From a bacterium (GTDB taxonomy: Bacteria; RBG-13-66-14; B26-G2; WVWN01): a stretch of 63,464 nucleotides of DNA. A program made the translations under genes and the position numbers. The stretch covers positions 1 through 63,464 of the forward strand of contig DATKVX010000056.1 in the NCBI GenBank assembly GCA_035529855.1, given 5' to 3'. The first letter of the stretch is position 1, and the number at the start of each line of letters is the position of its first letter. The notes under the pieces are model-generated. The model was not told the origin of the DNA. It did no database searches and saw only the letters and a program-made list of their open reading frames with translations. Below are positions 8,370-17,744 of this stretch, piece after piece.

Positions 8370-8513
8370 AACCCCTAAAGCGGCCGGTGCGTACTGAGGG
8401 GAACTTGGAATCAAACCGCGTCGGATTTGCGTAATAACGGCGCGGAGAAAAGGGATTCGCGGCGGCCGCCGCGGCGACGGGTTTTTCGCGCGATTTCGGC
8501 GCCAAAATAAATA

Positions 8514-8542
8514 TTGACACCCCACCGCGTTGCTGGTATACT
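8514..8542 (+). promoter_or_regulatory. Near-consensus sigma-70 promoter
   Basis: TTGACA at 8514-8519, 17-base spacer, TATACT at 8537-8542. It is the best promoter match in the window and drives the small lipoprotein gene. The rest of the 8370-8590 gap shows no gene; bases 8375-8400 look like a decayed half of a class C REP hairpin. Confidence 0.85.
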
Positions 8543-8590
8543 GAAACATAAACAAGTTGTGATTTTATAAAAAGGAGGTGTTACGCGCTG

Positions 8591-8815
8591 ATGCGGAATC
8601 TTTTAGTCTTTATCCTAGTCGCTTTATTTGCCTGCGGCGGCCTGATGCTCGTAGGTTGCAAGAAGAAGGAAGCGCCTGCCGAAACGGCCGAGACCGGCGA
8701 AGTAATGCCCGAAACGGTCGAGGAGCCGGTTCCCGAAACGCCAGCTCCTGAAACTCCCGCCACGGTAGAAGAACCGGCGGCGGAAGAGGGCCAACCGGGC
8801 GAAGGTGGTATGTAA
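8591..8815 (+). CDS. Small acidic lipoprotein, Pro/Glu/Thr-rich
   Basis: A 74-residue protein with its own strong promoter, an unusually good ribosome site (AAAGGAGGTG at 8571-8580) and its own terminator, so it is probably well expressed. Residues 1-22 are a lipoprotein signal peptide ending LMLVG before Cys23. KKKEAP follows, then about 45 residues built of Pro, Glu, Thr and Ala, with PET/PEE motifs, and no predicted fold. Such tails often act as flexible spacers or stalks at the envelope. No family is recognised. It is a likely LspA substrate, encoded 220 bases after lspA. Confidence 0.75.
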   Translation: MRNLLVFILVALFACGGLMLVGCKKKEAPAETAETGEVMPETVEEPVPETPAPETPATVEEPAAEEGQPGEGGM

Positions 8816-8844
8816 CCTACGGCTCGTTGACCAAAGCGATTTGA

Positions 8845-8872
8845 CGGGGCTGCGAAAGCGGCCCCGTTTTTT
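8845..8872 (+). terminator. Intrinsic terminator
   Basis: CGGGGC pairs with GCCCCG around a GAAA tetraloop stem, followed by a T run to 8872. Confidence 0.8.
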
Positions 8873-8880
8873 CACTCCCC

Positions 8881-8909
8881 TTGTCGCGGCGGCCTAAATG
8901 TGCTACTAT
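8881..8909 (+). promoter_or_regulatory. Probable promoter of thiG-thiE
   Basis: TTGTCG at 8881-8886, 17-base spacer, TACTAT at 8904-8909. I see no TPP riboswitch between it and thiG, and the leader is only about 50 bases. Confidence 0.6.
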
Positions 8910-8963
8910 CCCCGGAATCGAACCGATACGCGTATATTTAATTAAAACAAGAGGCAAAGCGCC

Positions 8964-9740
8964 ATGGCTTCCCTTAAGATCCGAGGCAAAGAATATACGT
9001 CCCGCCTTATTCTCGGGACCGGCAAGTACGACGACCTCGACGTGATGAGGAAAGCGTTCGAGGCCGGCGGCACGCAGATAGTCACGGTAGCCGTCCGCCG
9101 CATCGACCTCGACGCCGTCAAGGCCGGAAAGCCTTCGCTGTTGGACTACATCGACACGGAAAAAATAGAAATCCTGCCCAACACGGCGGGCTGCTACAAC
9201 GCCGACGAGGCCGTGCGCGCCGCGAAGCTGGGGCGGGCCGCGGGGTTCTCCGATACGGTGAAGCTGGAGGTAATCGGCGACGAGAAGACGCTTCTGCCCG
9301 ATACCGAACAATTGCTGCGCGCGACCGAAACCCTGGTCAAAGAAGGGTTCGTCGTCCTGCCCTATACCAACGACGACCCCATAATGGCAAAAAAATTAGA
9401 GGCCGCCGGCGCCGCGACGGTGATGCCGCTCGCCGCGCCCATCGGCTCGGGTATGGGTATCCAAAACGAGCTCAACATCCAATTCATTATGGAGGCGGTC
9501 TCGGTCCCGGTAATCGTGGACGCCGGCGTGGGCACCGCGTCCGACGCCTGCCGCGCGATGGAGCTCGGCGTTGACGGCATACTGATGAATACCGCGGTCG
9601 CGCAGGCCCAGGACCCGGTCAAGATGGCCGCGGCCATGCGCGACGCCGTCGTCGCCGGCCGGCTGGCCTTCGAGGCGGGCCGCATCCCCAGGAAGCCGTA
9701 CGCCTCCGCCTCGAGCCCCACCGAGGGCGTAGTCCGATGA
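8964..9740 (+). CDS. thiG: Thiazole synthase
   Basis: A 258-residue cytoplasmic TIM barrel. It builds the thiazole phosphate moiety of thiamine from 1-deoxy-D-xylulose 5-phosphate, ThiS-thiocarboxylate and dehydroglycine. The family marks are LILGTGKY at the start, [15 protein letters not shown], the active-site strand VKLEVIGD with the Schiff-base Lys, [30 protein letters not shown] and [12 protein letters not shown]. Start ATG 8964. Its stop overlaps thiE as ATGA. No thiS, thiF or thiH lies in the window, so sulfur-carrier genes must be elsewhere. Confidence 0.95.
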   Translation: MASLKIRGKEYTSRLILGTGKYDDLDVMRKAFEAGGTQIVTVAVRRIDLDAVKAGKPSLLDYIDTEKIEILPNTAGCYNADEAVRAAKLGRAAGFSDTVKLEVIGDEKTLLPDTEQLLRATETLVKEGFVVLPYTNDDPIMAKKLEAAGAATVMPLAAPIGSGMGIQNELNIQFIMEAVSVPVIVDAGVGTASDACRAMELGVDGILMNTAVAQAQDPVKMAAAMRDAVVAGRLAFEAGRIPRKPYASASSPTEGVVR

Positions 9741-10381
9741 AAGTCGTCTTCGTTACGCCCGACGAACCCGACGAGAAGCGCCTGCTAACGCTGACCGAAG
9801 AAGCGCTGGAAGGCGGCGTGGACGCGGTCCAGCTGCGCCTTAAAGGCGCCTCCGCCGGCGAGCTTTTTCCTTTGGCTAAAATTATCCGGGAAATCGCGGA
9901 CCGCGTGGGCGCCGCGCTCTACGTCAACGACCGCGCCGACGTGGCGCTGGCGGCCGGCGCCGCCGGCGTGCACCTCGCCGGCCGTTCGCTGCCGGTGGCG
10001 GCCGCGCGCGCCGTCCTCCGGCCTCCCTTCAAAATCGGCGTCTCGTGCCACAGCGTAGCCGAGGCGATCCAGGCCGAGACGGAGGGAGCCGACTACGTGT
10101 ACCTGGGAACCATCTTCCCGTCGCCCTCCAAACCGGACGCCTCGCCCGTGGGCCTGGAGGAATTGAACCGGGCCCGGCACGAAATAGGGATACCCATAAT
10201 CGCCATCGGCGGAATAACCGCCGAGAACGTGGGCGCGGTCCTCTCCGCCGGGGCGGACGGCGTCGCCGTCATCTCGGCGGTCGCGGGCCACCGCTCGCCG
10301 CGCGAGGCCGCGGAGGGGCTGGTGGACGCGTTCAAATCCTGGAGGGGCGAGAAGCGGCCCAACGTCGACGTCGCGGAATAA
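9737..10381 (+). CDS. thiE: Thiamine-phosphate synthase family protein (ThiE/TenI)
   Basis: A 214-residue TIM barrel that in ThiE joins HMP-pyrophosphate and thiazole phosphate into thiamine phosphate. Seen here are QLRLKGAS at the phosphate-facing strand, [41 protein letters not shown] and IPIIAIGGI. The FPSPSK segment, where many ThiE proteins read FPTxTK, and the missing GQ after GVHL leave room for a TenI-like aromatase role. The 4-base overlap with thiG favours the thiamine pathway either way. A terminator follows the stop. Confidence 0.85.
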   Translation: MKVVFVTPDEPDEKRLLTLTEEALEGGVDAVQLRLKGASAGELFPLAKIIREIADRVGAALYVNDRADVALAAGAAGVHLAGRSLPVAAARAVLRPPFKIGVSCHSVAEAIQAETEGADYVYLGTIFPSPSKPDASPVGLEELNRARHEIGIPIIAIGGITAENVGAVLSAGADGVAVISAVAGHRSPREAAEGLVDAFKSWRGEKRPNVDVAE

Positions 10382-10408
10382 AAACGGACGAGACGCGTAC
10401 TACCCTCG

Positions 10409-10429
10409 GGCCGCGGCGGCGGCCTTTTT
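10409..10429 (+). terminator. Intrinsic terminator after thiE
   Basis: GGCCGC pairs with GCGGCC around a GGCG loop, followed by TTTTT. Confidence 0.7.
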
Positions 10430-10431
10430 GT

Positions 10432-10461
10432 TTGAAATCGGCCCAATAAACATATTATATT
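10432..10461 (+). promoter_or_regulatory. Probable promoter of glyQ-glyS
   Basis: TTGAAA at 10432-10437, 18-base spacer, TATATT at 10456-10461, about 40 bases before glyQ. Confidence 0.6.
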
Positions 10462-10500
10462 AAGGGCACAAGGTGAAAGTCTAACGAAAAGGGCCGAGCC

Positions 10501-11385
10501 GTGGATAAAAATCCTCAATCCTTGCAAGACCTCGCCGCCGCCCTCGCGGCGTATTGGGCCGAGCGCGGCTGCGTCGTTGTCCAGCCCGGCGACGTGGAGT
10601 CGGGCGCGGGGACCTTCCACACCGCGACGTTCCTGCGCGCCCTGGGCCCGGTGCCCTGGCGGGCCGCGTTCGTGTCGCCGGCGCGGCGCCCCCGCGACGG
10701 CCGCTACGGCGAAAACCCCCACCGCCTTTACCTCCATTATCAATATCAGGTCATATTGAAGCCGGCCCCCGAAGACGTTATGGACCAGTACGTCGGCAGC
10801 CTCCGCGCCATCGGCGTCGAGCCCGAGCAGCACGACCTGCGCTTCGACGAGGACGACTGGGAGTCGCCCACCCTCGGCGCCTGGGGCCTCGGCTGGCAGG
10901 TCCTCCTCGACGGCATGGAGATAACGCAGTTCACGTACTTCCAGCAGATGGGCGGGTACGACTGCGACCCCGTCACGGTGGAGCTCACCTACGGCCTGGA
11001 GCGCATCGCCGCCTTCCTGGCGGGCGTCGACAGCCTATACGACGTAACCTGGGGCGCGGGCAAGTCGTACGCCGAGATACGTCGCGAGGAGGAACGGGAA
11101 CAATCCATCTACGCCCTCGAGCAGGCCGACGTCGCGATGCTCTTCCGCCTGTACGACACGTACGAGGTCGAGTGTCGGCGGCTGGCCGAGGCCGGCCTGG
11201 CGTACCCGGCGCACGATTACCTCCTGAAATGTTCCCACACGTTCAACCTGCTCGACGCCCGGGGCGCCGTCGGCGTTACCGAGCGCGCCAACTACATCGC
11301 CCGCGTCCGGAACCTCGCCCGGGCCGTCGCGGGCGCCTGGCTCGAGAGAGAGAAAGAGCGTCTCGGGGGAAATGACGACGGATAA
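10501..11385 (+). CDS. glyQ: Glycyl-tRNA synthetase alpha subunit
   Basis: A 294-residue catalytic subunit of the tetrameric bacterial enzyme that charges tRNA-Gly. It is recognised by [22 protein letters not shown]-like [18 protein letters not shown], the [27 protein letters not shown] segment (class II motif 2 region), [25 protein letters not shown] and ELTYGLERI. The start is GTG 10501. The 3' end overlaps glyS by 14 bases. Having separate alpha and beta subunits, not the one-chain form, is a bacterial trait. Two genes for its substrate tRNA lie in this window. Confidence 0.96.
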   Translation: MDKNPQSLQDLAAALAAYWAERGCVVVQPGDVESGAGTFHTATFLRALGPVPWRAAFVSPARRPRDGRYGENPHRLYLHYQYQVILKPAPEDVMDQYVGSLRAIGVEPEQHDLRFDEDDWESPTLGAWGLGWQVLLDGMEITQFTYFQQMGGYDCDPVTVELTYGLERIAAFLAGVDSLYDVTWGAGKSYAEIRREEEREQSIYALEQADVAMLFRLYDTYEVECRRLAEAGLAYPAHDYLLKCSHTFNLLDARGAVGVTERANYIARVRNLARAVAGAWLEREKERLGGNDDG

Positions 11386-13528
11386 ACCCCAAGACTTGCT
11401 GTTGGAGATAGGCTGCGAGGAGCTGCCGCCCGCCGCGGTGGCGGACGCGCGACGGCAGCTGGCTACGTTAACGACGCAGCATCTAGCCGAGGCGCGGCTG
11501 CCCGCCGCTTCGGTATCGGCCTTCGCGACGCCGCGCCGCCTCCTCGTCGTCGCTAAAGGGGTCCCCGGGAGCCAGCAGCGCGAGGTCAAGCGCGTCGTCG
11601 GGCCGCCGAAGAGCGTCGCCTACGACGCCGACGGCAAGCTCACCGCCGCCGGCCGGGGCTTCCTTAAAAAGTGGAACCTGAGCGAAGAGGGCCTCCTCTT
11701 CGAAGAGACGGCCAAAGGCGAGTACCTCGCCGCGGACGTGGCGTCGCCGGCTCGAGCCGCGCCGGAAGTCCTGGCCGAGCTGATACCCGAACTAATCTCG
11801 GCGTTGCCCTTCCCCAGGACGATGCGCTGGCCTCAGGCCGGCGTGGCGTTCCCGCGGCCTATAAGGTGGCTCGCGTGCCTGTACGGCGGCGACGTCGTGG
11901 CCGCCGAATACGCGGGCCTTAAGGCTGGCAGCGAATCGTACGGCCACCGGACGATATCCCCCGGGCCGAAAGACCTCGCGGCCGTCTTCGATAAGGCCGG
12001 CGCGATAGACCTAGTTAAATTAAAAGCTTTCTACGAAAAAGAGCTCGGCGCCGTCGTCGACGTTGAAGGCCGGCGGCAGCGGGTCACGACCCAACTGAAG
12101 AAGATAGGCGTGGCGCCGGATTACTTCGAGAAAGCCGACTATCACGTGAAGTGGACTTTCGCGCGCGTGCTGGACGAAGTCGAGGCGCCGTCGCTCGTCG
12201 CCGGCGACTTCGACGAAAAGTACCTGGCGCTGCCCGCCGAGGTCGTCGAGGCCGCCATGCTCGGTTACCTCCATCTATTCCCTATTCTAAATAAAAAAGG
12301 TAAGATCGGGCCCCGGTTCTTCGCGGTACACAACGCCCGCCCGGAGGCCGAGGACAACGTCCGCGCCGGCCTGGAGCGCGTCCTGGCGGCACGCCTGGCC
12401 GACGCCGCTTACTTCTGGGAGGTCGACCGGGAGACGCCGCTCGCGGATATGGCCGCGGCGCTCGACGGCGTCGTCTTCGCCGAGGGGGCCGGCACGTTGG
12501 CCGACAAGGCGGCCCGCCTCGGTAAGTTGACGGCGGCGCTGGCGGAGCGGCTGGGCCTGACGGCCGAGGAGCGCGGCGACCTCGCCCGGGCCGCGGCGCT
12601 GTGCAAAGCGGACCTCACGTCGCAGATGGTCCGCGAGAAAGAGTTCGCCCACCTCCAGGGCGTGATGGGCAAACTTTACGCCGAAGCGGCGGCCGAGCCG
12701 GCCGCGGTCGCGGAGGCGATAGGCGAACACTACCGCCCCGTCGCCGCGGACGACCCGCTGCCGGCGACGAAGCTCGGCCGGGTGCTCTCGCTGGCGGACC
12801 GCCTCGACACGCTGGTCAGCCTCTTCGCCGCCGGCCACCGCCCCACCGGCGCCAAGGACCCCTTCGGCCTGCGGCGCGCGGCCATAGGCGTTTGCCGGTT
12901 GTTGCTCGAAGATGAAGAGGGAAACGTCGCCGCGGTAACACTCGAGGACGCCGTAGCGCAGGCCGCGGAATTCGCGAACGGCAACGAGGCCGCGGCCTAC
13001 GTCCTGGACTTCGCGCTTAGCCGCCTCCGCCAGAACTTCCTGGAGCGCGGCTTCCGCGACGACATGGTGGAGGCGGTCCTGGCGCTGCCGGCGCGCCGGC
13101 CGGCGGACTTGCTCAAACGGTTGTCGGCGCTGGCGGCCCTCTACGAAGACCGGGAGGAATACATCCCCCTCGCCATCGCCTTCAAGCGGCCCATCAACAT
13201 CCTCCGCCAAGGCCGGGAGAGGGAGCTGGCCTGGGGCGAATTGGACGAAGCATTACTGGTCGAAGACGAAGAGAAGCGGCTGCTCGAGGAATACCGCAAG
13301 GCCGAGTCCGCGGTGCGCGCCGCCGTCGCCGCCGGCGAGCACGACGACGCGGTGAAGCTCCTGGCAACGATGCGGCCTACCGTGGACAAGTTCTTCGACG
13401 AGGTCATGGTGATGTGCGACGACGAGCGGCTGCGTTCCAACCGGTTGGCGTTGATGCAACTGCTCGCGGACCTGTTCCTCTCGTTCGCCGACTTCACCCG
13501 CCTGCGCGGCGAAGAGGAATATGAGTAA
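11372..13528 (+). CDS. glyS: Glycyl-tRNA synthetase beta subunit
   Basis: The 718-residue beta subunit, the usual family length. It opens with [12 protein letters not shown], the diagnostic GlyS start, followed by [34 protein letters not shown] and later the HD-like part with [18 protein letters not shown]-type residues and [10 protein letters not shown]. The C-terminal 100 residues ([16 protein letters not shown]) form the tRNA-binding DALR-like part. It binds tRNA-Gly and completes the alpha2-beta2 enzyme with GlyQ. The ATG at 11372 lies inside the glyQ 3' end, which suggests coupled translation. Confidence 0.96.
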   Translation: MTTDKPQDLLLEIGCEELPPAAVADARRQLATLTTQHLAEARLPAASVSAFATPRRLLVVAKGVPGSQQREVKRVVGPPKSVAYDADGKLTAAGRGFLKKWNLSEEGLLFEETAKGEYLAADVASPARAAPEVLAELIPELISALPFPRTMRWPQAGVAFPRPIRWLACLYGGDVVAAEYAGLKAGSESYGHRTISPGPKDLAAVFDKAGAIDLVKLKAFYEKELGAVVDVEGRRQRVTTQLKKIGVAPDYFEKADYHVKWTFARVLDEVEAPSLVAGDFDEKYLALPAEVVEAAMLGYLHLFPILNKKGKIGPRFFAVHNARPEAEDNVRAGLERVLAARLADAAYFWEVDRETPLADMAAALDGVVFAEGAGTLADKAARLGKLTAALAERLGLTAEERGDLARAAALCKADLTSQMVREKEFAHLQGVMGKLYAEAAAEPAAVAEAIGEHYRPVAADDPLPATKLGRVLSLADRLDTLVSLFAAGHRPTGAKDPFGLRRAAIGVCRLLLEDEEGNVAAVTLEDAVAQAAEFANGNEAAAYVLDFALSRLRQNFLERGFRDDMVEAVLALPARRPADLLKRLSALAALYEDREEYIPLAIAFKRPINILRQGRERELAWGELDEALLVEDEEKRLLEEYRKAESAVRAAVAAGEHDDAVKLLATMRPTVDKFFDEVMVMCDDERLRSNRLALMQLLADLFLSFADFTRLRGEEEYE

Positions 13529-13561
13529 ACCCGCGCTCACCGCCGCGCTCTCCCAAACGGG

Positions 13562-14494
13562 TTGCGTTCTCGAGCCGTGGTAATAATCCGGCGAAAAACC
13601 ATCCCCACGCGCGTCGTACGGGCCGTAAGCTACGGCCTGGTCATCGGCACCCTTCTGGGGCTGGCGCTGTGGGGGTTTTACAAACACCGCGCTACGCGCG
13701 GCCGGGTGGAAGTACCCCCGCCCAAACGCGGAGCGGCGCCCGACGTCGCGGGCCTCGAGCGGCGGCTCGTCTTCGCCACCGACCAGGAGCTGCTCGCGCC
13801 GGCGGCCTTCCCCTGGAGCCTCGCCGCCGTCTCGCGCCTGCCGCGCGCCGAGGTAAGCGGCGTCACCATACTACGGACGCGCGAAGGTTCGGAGATTCCG
13901 GAAGGGCTCGGCGACGCGCTGGCCGCGGAGCTGGCGGAGCAGGTCCCGACCATCGCCCGGCCCTTTACGCTCGAGACGTCGCCGCCGTACCTGGTAACGC
14001 CGCTCACGCTTCAGCTCGAGTTCATATTGGACGAGGACGGCGCCACGGCCGCGGCCGCGGTGGAGGGCGCGCCGGGCGAGCTGAACGCCCCCTTCGCCGA
14101 ACGGGCGGCCCGCCTCGTCTTCTCCCCCGCGGCGGCCAACGTTAGCTTCGCCGCGACCGTCACGCTTATACCCTACCCCTACGAGCGGCTATCGGCGACG
14201 CGCCGCGGCAAGCCGGTCGCCGAGGAGGAGTACCGCGCCCTCTTCCGCGCGCTGCAGTACAACTCCTTCCCCTTCTACGATACGCTGTTGGCCGTGTCCC
14301 CCGAGCTCATCACGGCCGAAGACGGAACGGACGTCTCCTTCGTCGTCGACGCCGCGGGGCACCCGGCCGCGGTCGCGCTCGAGCCGCCGCTGCCCGAAGA
14401 AGACGCGGCCGCGCTGGCCGACACCCTCGCCGAAATGCACCTCCCCACGAAGCTGGCGGGCGTCGCCGTGCGGTTCACGATTAACCCCGGGTAA
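13562..14494 (+). CDS. Membrane-anchored periplasmic protein of unknown function
   Basis: A 310-residue protein with one N-terminal membrane segment (YGLVIGTLLGLALWGF) after a short basic stretch, then a soluble part probably in the periplasm. The last 70 residues (DVSFVVDAAGHPAAV ... VAVRFTINPG) have the strand-helix rhythm of TonB/AgmX-type C-terminal domains, though the match is too weak to name. The start is uncertain: TTG 13562, or GTG 13577 five codons later; neither has a clear ribosome site. It lies 33 bases after glyS and 5 bases before the next lipoprotein gene, so it may be transcribed with both. Confidence 0.6.
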   Translation: MRSRAVVIIRRKTIPTRVVRAVSYGLVIGTLLGLALWGFYKHRATRGRVEVPPPKRGAAPDVAGLERRLVFATDQELLAPAAFPWSLAAVSRLPRAEVSGVTILRTREGSEIPEGLGDALAAELAEQVPTIARPFTLETSPPYLVTPLTLQLEFILDEDGATAAAAVEGAPGELNAPFAERAARLVFSPAAANVSFAATVTLIPYPYERLSATRRGKPVAEEEYRALFRALQYNSFPFYDTLLAVSPELITAEDGTDVSFVVDAAGHPAAVALEPPLPEEDAAALADTLAEMHLPTKLAGVAVRFTINPG

Positions 14495-14499
14495 ACGAG

Positions 14500-16524
14500 A
14501 TGGCCATGTCGCGAGTGGTTTCGGGTCACCGTTGGTCGGCAGCCGCCGTCGCGACGGCGGCCGCGCTCGCGGCGCTGCCCCTCCTCTCCTGCGGCCCGTG
14601 CGGCAAAAAAACCCGCGAAGGCGCGGCCCCCACCACAGCCGAAGAGCCGAGCGGCCCCCTCGTCGTGACGACGTCGCAGCCGGCGTACCTGCGCTACGAC
14701 GTGGTCGAGGTCCGCGTCGCCGTCGACCGCGACGCGCTGGGCGACGTCGCCGCCGAGACCTTACGGGGCATTATAACCCGCGGCGGCGAGGCCGTGACGA
14801 CGGTCGGTAAAATAAAAGAGCTCAAGTGGCGCGAGCGGGAGGACGGCGTCTTCGTCGCGCGTTGGCCCATCCCCTGGAACCCGCCGCTCGGCAAGTACCG
14901 CGCCGAGGTCGTCGCCGATACGGCCTCGGGCCCGGTGGAGGCGGCCGCGGATTTCGCCGTCGCCGGCCGCAAGCCCAAGCGTCCCGCCAAGCCGCTGTGC
15001 GTAGTCACGCTCGAGTCCGACGGCAAGTGGGAGCGGCTGGCCGTGGCGTCGCCCGGCGAAAACCACAACTGGAAGGCGCTGGCCGACTGGGCGGAGTTTA
15101 TGGGCGCCGACGCGTTCTTCTCGCTGGTGGGCATCACGAAGGCGACGTACGCGCCGACGATGGAGGAGCCGTGGTACCGCTACAACCTCGAGTTCGGGCC
15201 CAAATTGGCCGACGAGTGCCACGGCCGAGGCCTGAAGTTCGGCGGCTGGCTCGGCTCGTTCCTGCCCTACGGCAAGACGCAGGTCCCGCTCCCCTACAAG
15301 TTCTCGCGCAACCCCGTCGAGGGTCAGTTCTTCTATACGCTTCACATCTCGCTGAACGACGAGCGACGCTTCCAGCAGGTGGTCGAGCTCGCGCGCAAGC
15401 TCCAGAACGACCCCCACTACGACTACGTCGGTTTGGATTATATCAGGACCGGCTTCGGCGGCTACGAGTTGGTAGACGAGTTCGTCGCCGACCTCGCCCT
15501 CGACGTCCCGGCGGATTGGGACGCGCGTTCGCTCGAGGGCAAGATGTGGTGGCTGGTGACGAAGCTGCGCAGCCGCGACGAGCGTACCATCGAGCTGTGG
15601 CAGTGGTGGCGCGCCCGCAAAGTGGCCCTGACGGTGAAGAGGATAAAAGAAGAGGCCGGCATTACGAAGCCGCTGTTCGCCTTCGCGCTCGGCTGGGAGA
15701 TGGGACACCAGCACGGCCAGGACATATTAATGTTGAACGACGCCGGCGTGGACTACTGCATGGTAATGCTGTACGAGGCGACGAAGGACGAGTTCGATTA
15801 CCTTATTAAACGTTGGCCCGAGTACCTGAGCCAGGGCCAGGTGAACGCCATCCCCGGCGTAAGCGTCGACCGCTACCTCTTGCAGAACAAGTGGAACCCG
15901 GGCGTGAACCAGCCGTACGAGATGTACGACCGGTACGTGGCCGCCGTGAACGGCTTCTACGGCCGCGGCAACCTGGAGGGGCTCTTCTGGCACGACTTCG
16001 AACGCGGCCTGTACTCCCGGCGCGGCGAGGAGTTCACCTGTATGGACTACGCCGTCGCCGGCGCCGCGGCCTTCACCCGTCTCCGCGAGCGGCACGGCAC
16101 GATGCCGGTCAAGGTCCGCATCGACCGCGTCTTCGGCGGCCCGCGGGTGAACGTCTCGCTCGAAAACGTGGGCGAGAAAACCCTCCGCGACGTGGAAGTT
16201 TCGCTGGCGGCGACCGGCGGGATTCGAACCGGCCGGGCGAGCCGCGAGACGTTCGCGTCGCTGGCGCCGGGCGAAAAGAGAAACCTTACCCTCGTCGCCG
16301 GGAGCTGGGACGTCGAGCGGCGTCATATAATCGCCGCCTACGCGGTGTGGGGCGAGGAGGCCGACGAGCGCGCGTTCGACGTCGCCGTCGCCACCCTCTA
16401 CCGGCTGCCGAAGAAGAAACCGGAGGCCGAAGAGAAGGCCGCCACCGCGGAAGAGGCGCCGGCCGAGCCGGCGGCGCCTCCGGAAGCGCAAGAGCCGAAG
16501 GGCCGGCCGCCCTTCCCCGGCTAG
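14500..16524 (+). CDS. Lipoprotein with glycoside-hydrolase-like barrel
   Basis: A 674-residue protein with a lipoprotein signal ending LPLLSC (Cys31), so it is probably lipid-anchored in the envelope. Residues 50-160 resemble an Ig-like beta domain. Residues 165-530 look like a TIM barrel of the putative glycoside hydrolase/GH-114-like type: GADAFFSLVG, RGLKFGGWLGSFLPYG, YDYVGLDYIRTGFGG with an Asp at a strand end, FAFALGWEMGH and GLFWHDFERG. A further beta domain covers 540-630, and an Ala/Glu/Pro-rich tail ends the chain. Substrate and catalytic residues are not identified. The GT4 gene 18 bases downstream suggests a part in surface glycan handling. Confidence 0.6.
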   Translation: MAMSRVVSGHRWSAAAVATAAALAALPLLSCGPCGKKTREGAAPTTAEEPSGPLVVTTSQPAYLRYDVVEVRVAVDRDALGDVAAETLRGIITRGGEAVTTVGKIKELKWREREDGVFVARWPIPWNPPLGKYRAEVVADTASGPVEAAADFAVAGRKPKRPAKPLCVVTLESDGKWERLAVASPGENHNWKALADWAEFMGADAFFSLVGITKATYAPTMEEPWYRYNLEFGPKLADECHGRGLKFGGWLGSFLPYGKTQVPLPYKFSRNPVEGQFFYTLHISLNDERRFQQVVELARKLQNDPHYDYVGLDYIRTGFGGYELVDEFVADLALDVPADWDARSLEGKMWWLVTKLRSRDERTIELWQWWRARKVALTVKRIKEEAGITKPLFAFALGWEMGHQHGQDILMLNDAGVDYCMVMLYEATKDEFDYLIKRWPEYLSQGQVNAIPGVSVDRYLLQNKWNPGVNQPYEMYDRYVAAVNGFYGRGNLEGLFWHDFERGLYSRRGEEFTCMDYAVAGAAAFTRLRERHGTMPVKVRIDRVFGGPRVNVSLENVGEKTLRDVEVSLAATGGIRTGRASRETFASLAPGEKRNLTLVAGSWDVERRHIIAAYAVWGEEADERAFDVAVATLYRLPKKKPEAEEKAATAEEAPAEPAAPPEAQEPKGRPPFPG

Positions 16525-16542
16525 GGGATTACAACCGCCCAT

Positions 16543-17667
16543 TTGAAGATTGCGATCTACATAGGCCAGCTCGACGTCGGCGGCGCCGAGGGGCAAATCG
16601 TCCTCCTGGCGCGGGGCCTGCGGGCCCGCGGCCACGACGTTATGCTGATAACGGAGGAGGGGCGGACGCGGGCCGTTACGCCGGACCTGCTCGGCAGCCT
16701 GGTATTAATTCCCCACCGGCCCCGGCGGGCGCGCCTCCGGGCGCTCAAAGAGATACTGGCCGCCGCCCGCCCCGACGTGCTTCATTGCCAGCTCACCACC
16801 GCCAACCTGTGGGGGACGGTCGCCGGCCGGCGCGCCGGCGTCCCGGCGATTATAATATCGTTCCTCTCCACCGACCCATGGAAGAAGTGGTACCACTTCC
16901 TCGCGGACCGCTACGCCGCAGGCCGCGCCGACGGCATATGGTGCAACTCTCGGCGCGTCGCGGACCGCTACCGCGCCGTACTCAAGCGTCACGCCGCCAA
17001 GTTCCGCGTCATCTACAACGGCGTCGACACGGCACGGTTCGACCCGGCGCGCCTCGCCTCAGCCCGCAACGCTATACGGACCGACAAGTTGCGCCTGCCG
17101 GCGGACGCCGCGGTCGTAATCAACGTTGGTAACCTGCGCCCGGTCAAAAATCACGCTCTCCTGCTGCGGGCGCTGGCGGAAGTCCACGCCGGCCCGGGGG
17201 CTGCGGTCAGGCCGCACCTGGTCCTCGTCGGCGACGGCCCGGAGCAAGAGCGGATAGTGGGCGAGGCCGGCCGGATGGGCCTCCTGCCGTTCCTCCGGTT
17301 GTTGGGGCCCGGGCGCGACGTCGAGAAGTACCTCGCCGCGGCGGACGTCTTCGCCCTCTCCTCCGACGCGGAGGGGTTCTCGAACGCGCTGCTCGAGGCG
17401 ATGTCGTCGTCGCTGGCGTGCGTCGCCACCGACGTGGGGGGAAACGCCGAGGCGCTGGCCGACGGCGCCGGCGTCGTCACGCCCCCGGGCGACGCGGCCG
17501 CGCTGGCGGCCGCCCTGACGGAAATACTCGCCGACGAGCGACGCCGCCGCGAGCTGGGCGAGGCGGCCCGGCGGCGCGCCGTCGAGAAGTTCGCCCTGGC
17601 GCGGATGGTGGCGGAAACCGAGGCGTGGTACGCCGAGCTCCTGGGCCGAAAACCGACGGCGCCGTAG
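16543..17667 (+). CDS. GT4-family glycosyltransferase
   Basis: A 374-residue GT-B fold retaining glycosyltransferase. The N-terminal half has IGQLDVGGAEGQIVLLARGLRARGHDV, the usual GT4 acceptor-domain start. The C-terminal half has NVGNLRPVKNHALLLRAL, LVLVGDGPEQER and the nucleotide-sugar signature DAEGFSNALLEAMSS with the Glu pair of the EX7E motif. The enzyme adds a sugar to a lipid-linked or surface glycan in the cytoplasm; which sugar cannot be read. The start is TTG 16543, since no ATG fits the conserved MKIAIYIG start. It is convergent with gyrA over a shared terminator. Confidence 0.88.
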   Translation: MKIAIYIGQLDVGGAEGQIVLLARGLRARGHDVMLITEEGRTRAVTPDLLGSLVLIPHRPRRARLRALKEILAAARPDVLHCQLTTANLWGTVAGRRAGVPAIIISFLSTDPWKKWYHFLADRYAAGRADGIWCNSRRVADRYRAVLKRHAAKFRVIYNGVDTARFDPARLASARNAIRTDKLRLPADAAVVINVGNLRPVKNHALLLRALAEVHAGPGAAVRPHLVLVGDGPEQERIVGEAGRMGLLPFLRLLGPGRDVEKYLAAADVFALSSDAEGFSNALLEAMSSSLACVATDVGGNAEALADGAGVVTPPGDAAALAAALTEILADERRRRELGEAARRRAVEKFALARMVAETEAWYAELLGRKPTAP

Positions 17668-17694
17668 ACGGCGCCGCGCGCCGAACCCAAATTA

Positions 17695-17722
17695 AAAGCG
17701 GCCCCGCGGGGCCGCTTTATTT
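17695..17722. terminator. Bidirectional terminator between GT4 gene and gyrA
   Basis: AAAGCGGCCCC pairs with GGGGCCGCTTT, with T-rich runs on both strands. Confidence 0.8.
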
Positions 17723-17744
17723 TTATGCCAACCGGCATCCGCGC

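Noticed and set aside
8873-8963. TPP riboswitch before thiG
   Set aside because: The leader is too short and I see no CTGAGA or ACCTGA segments.
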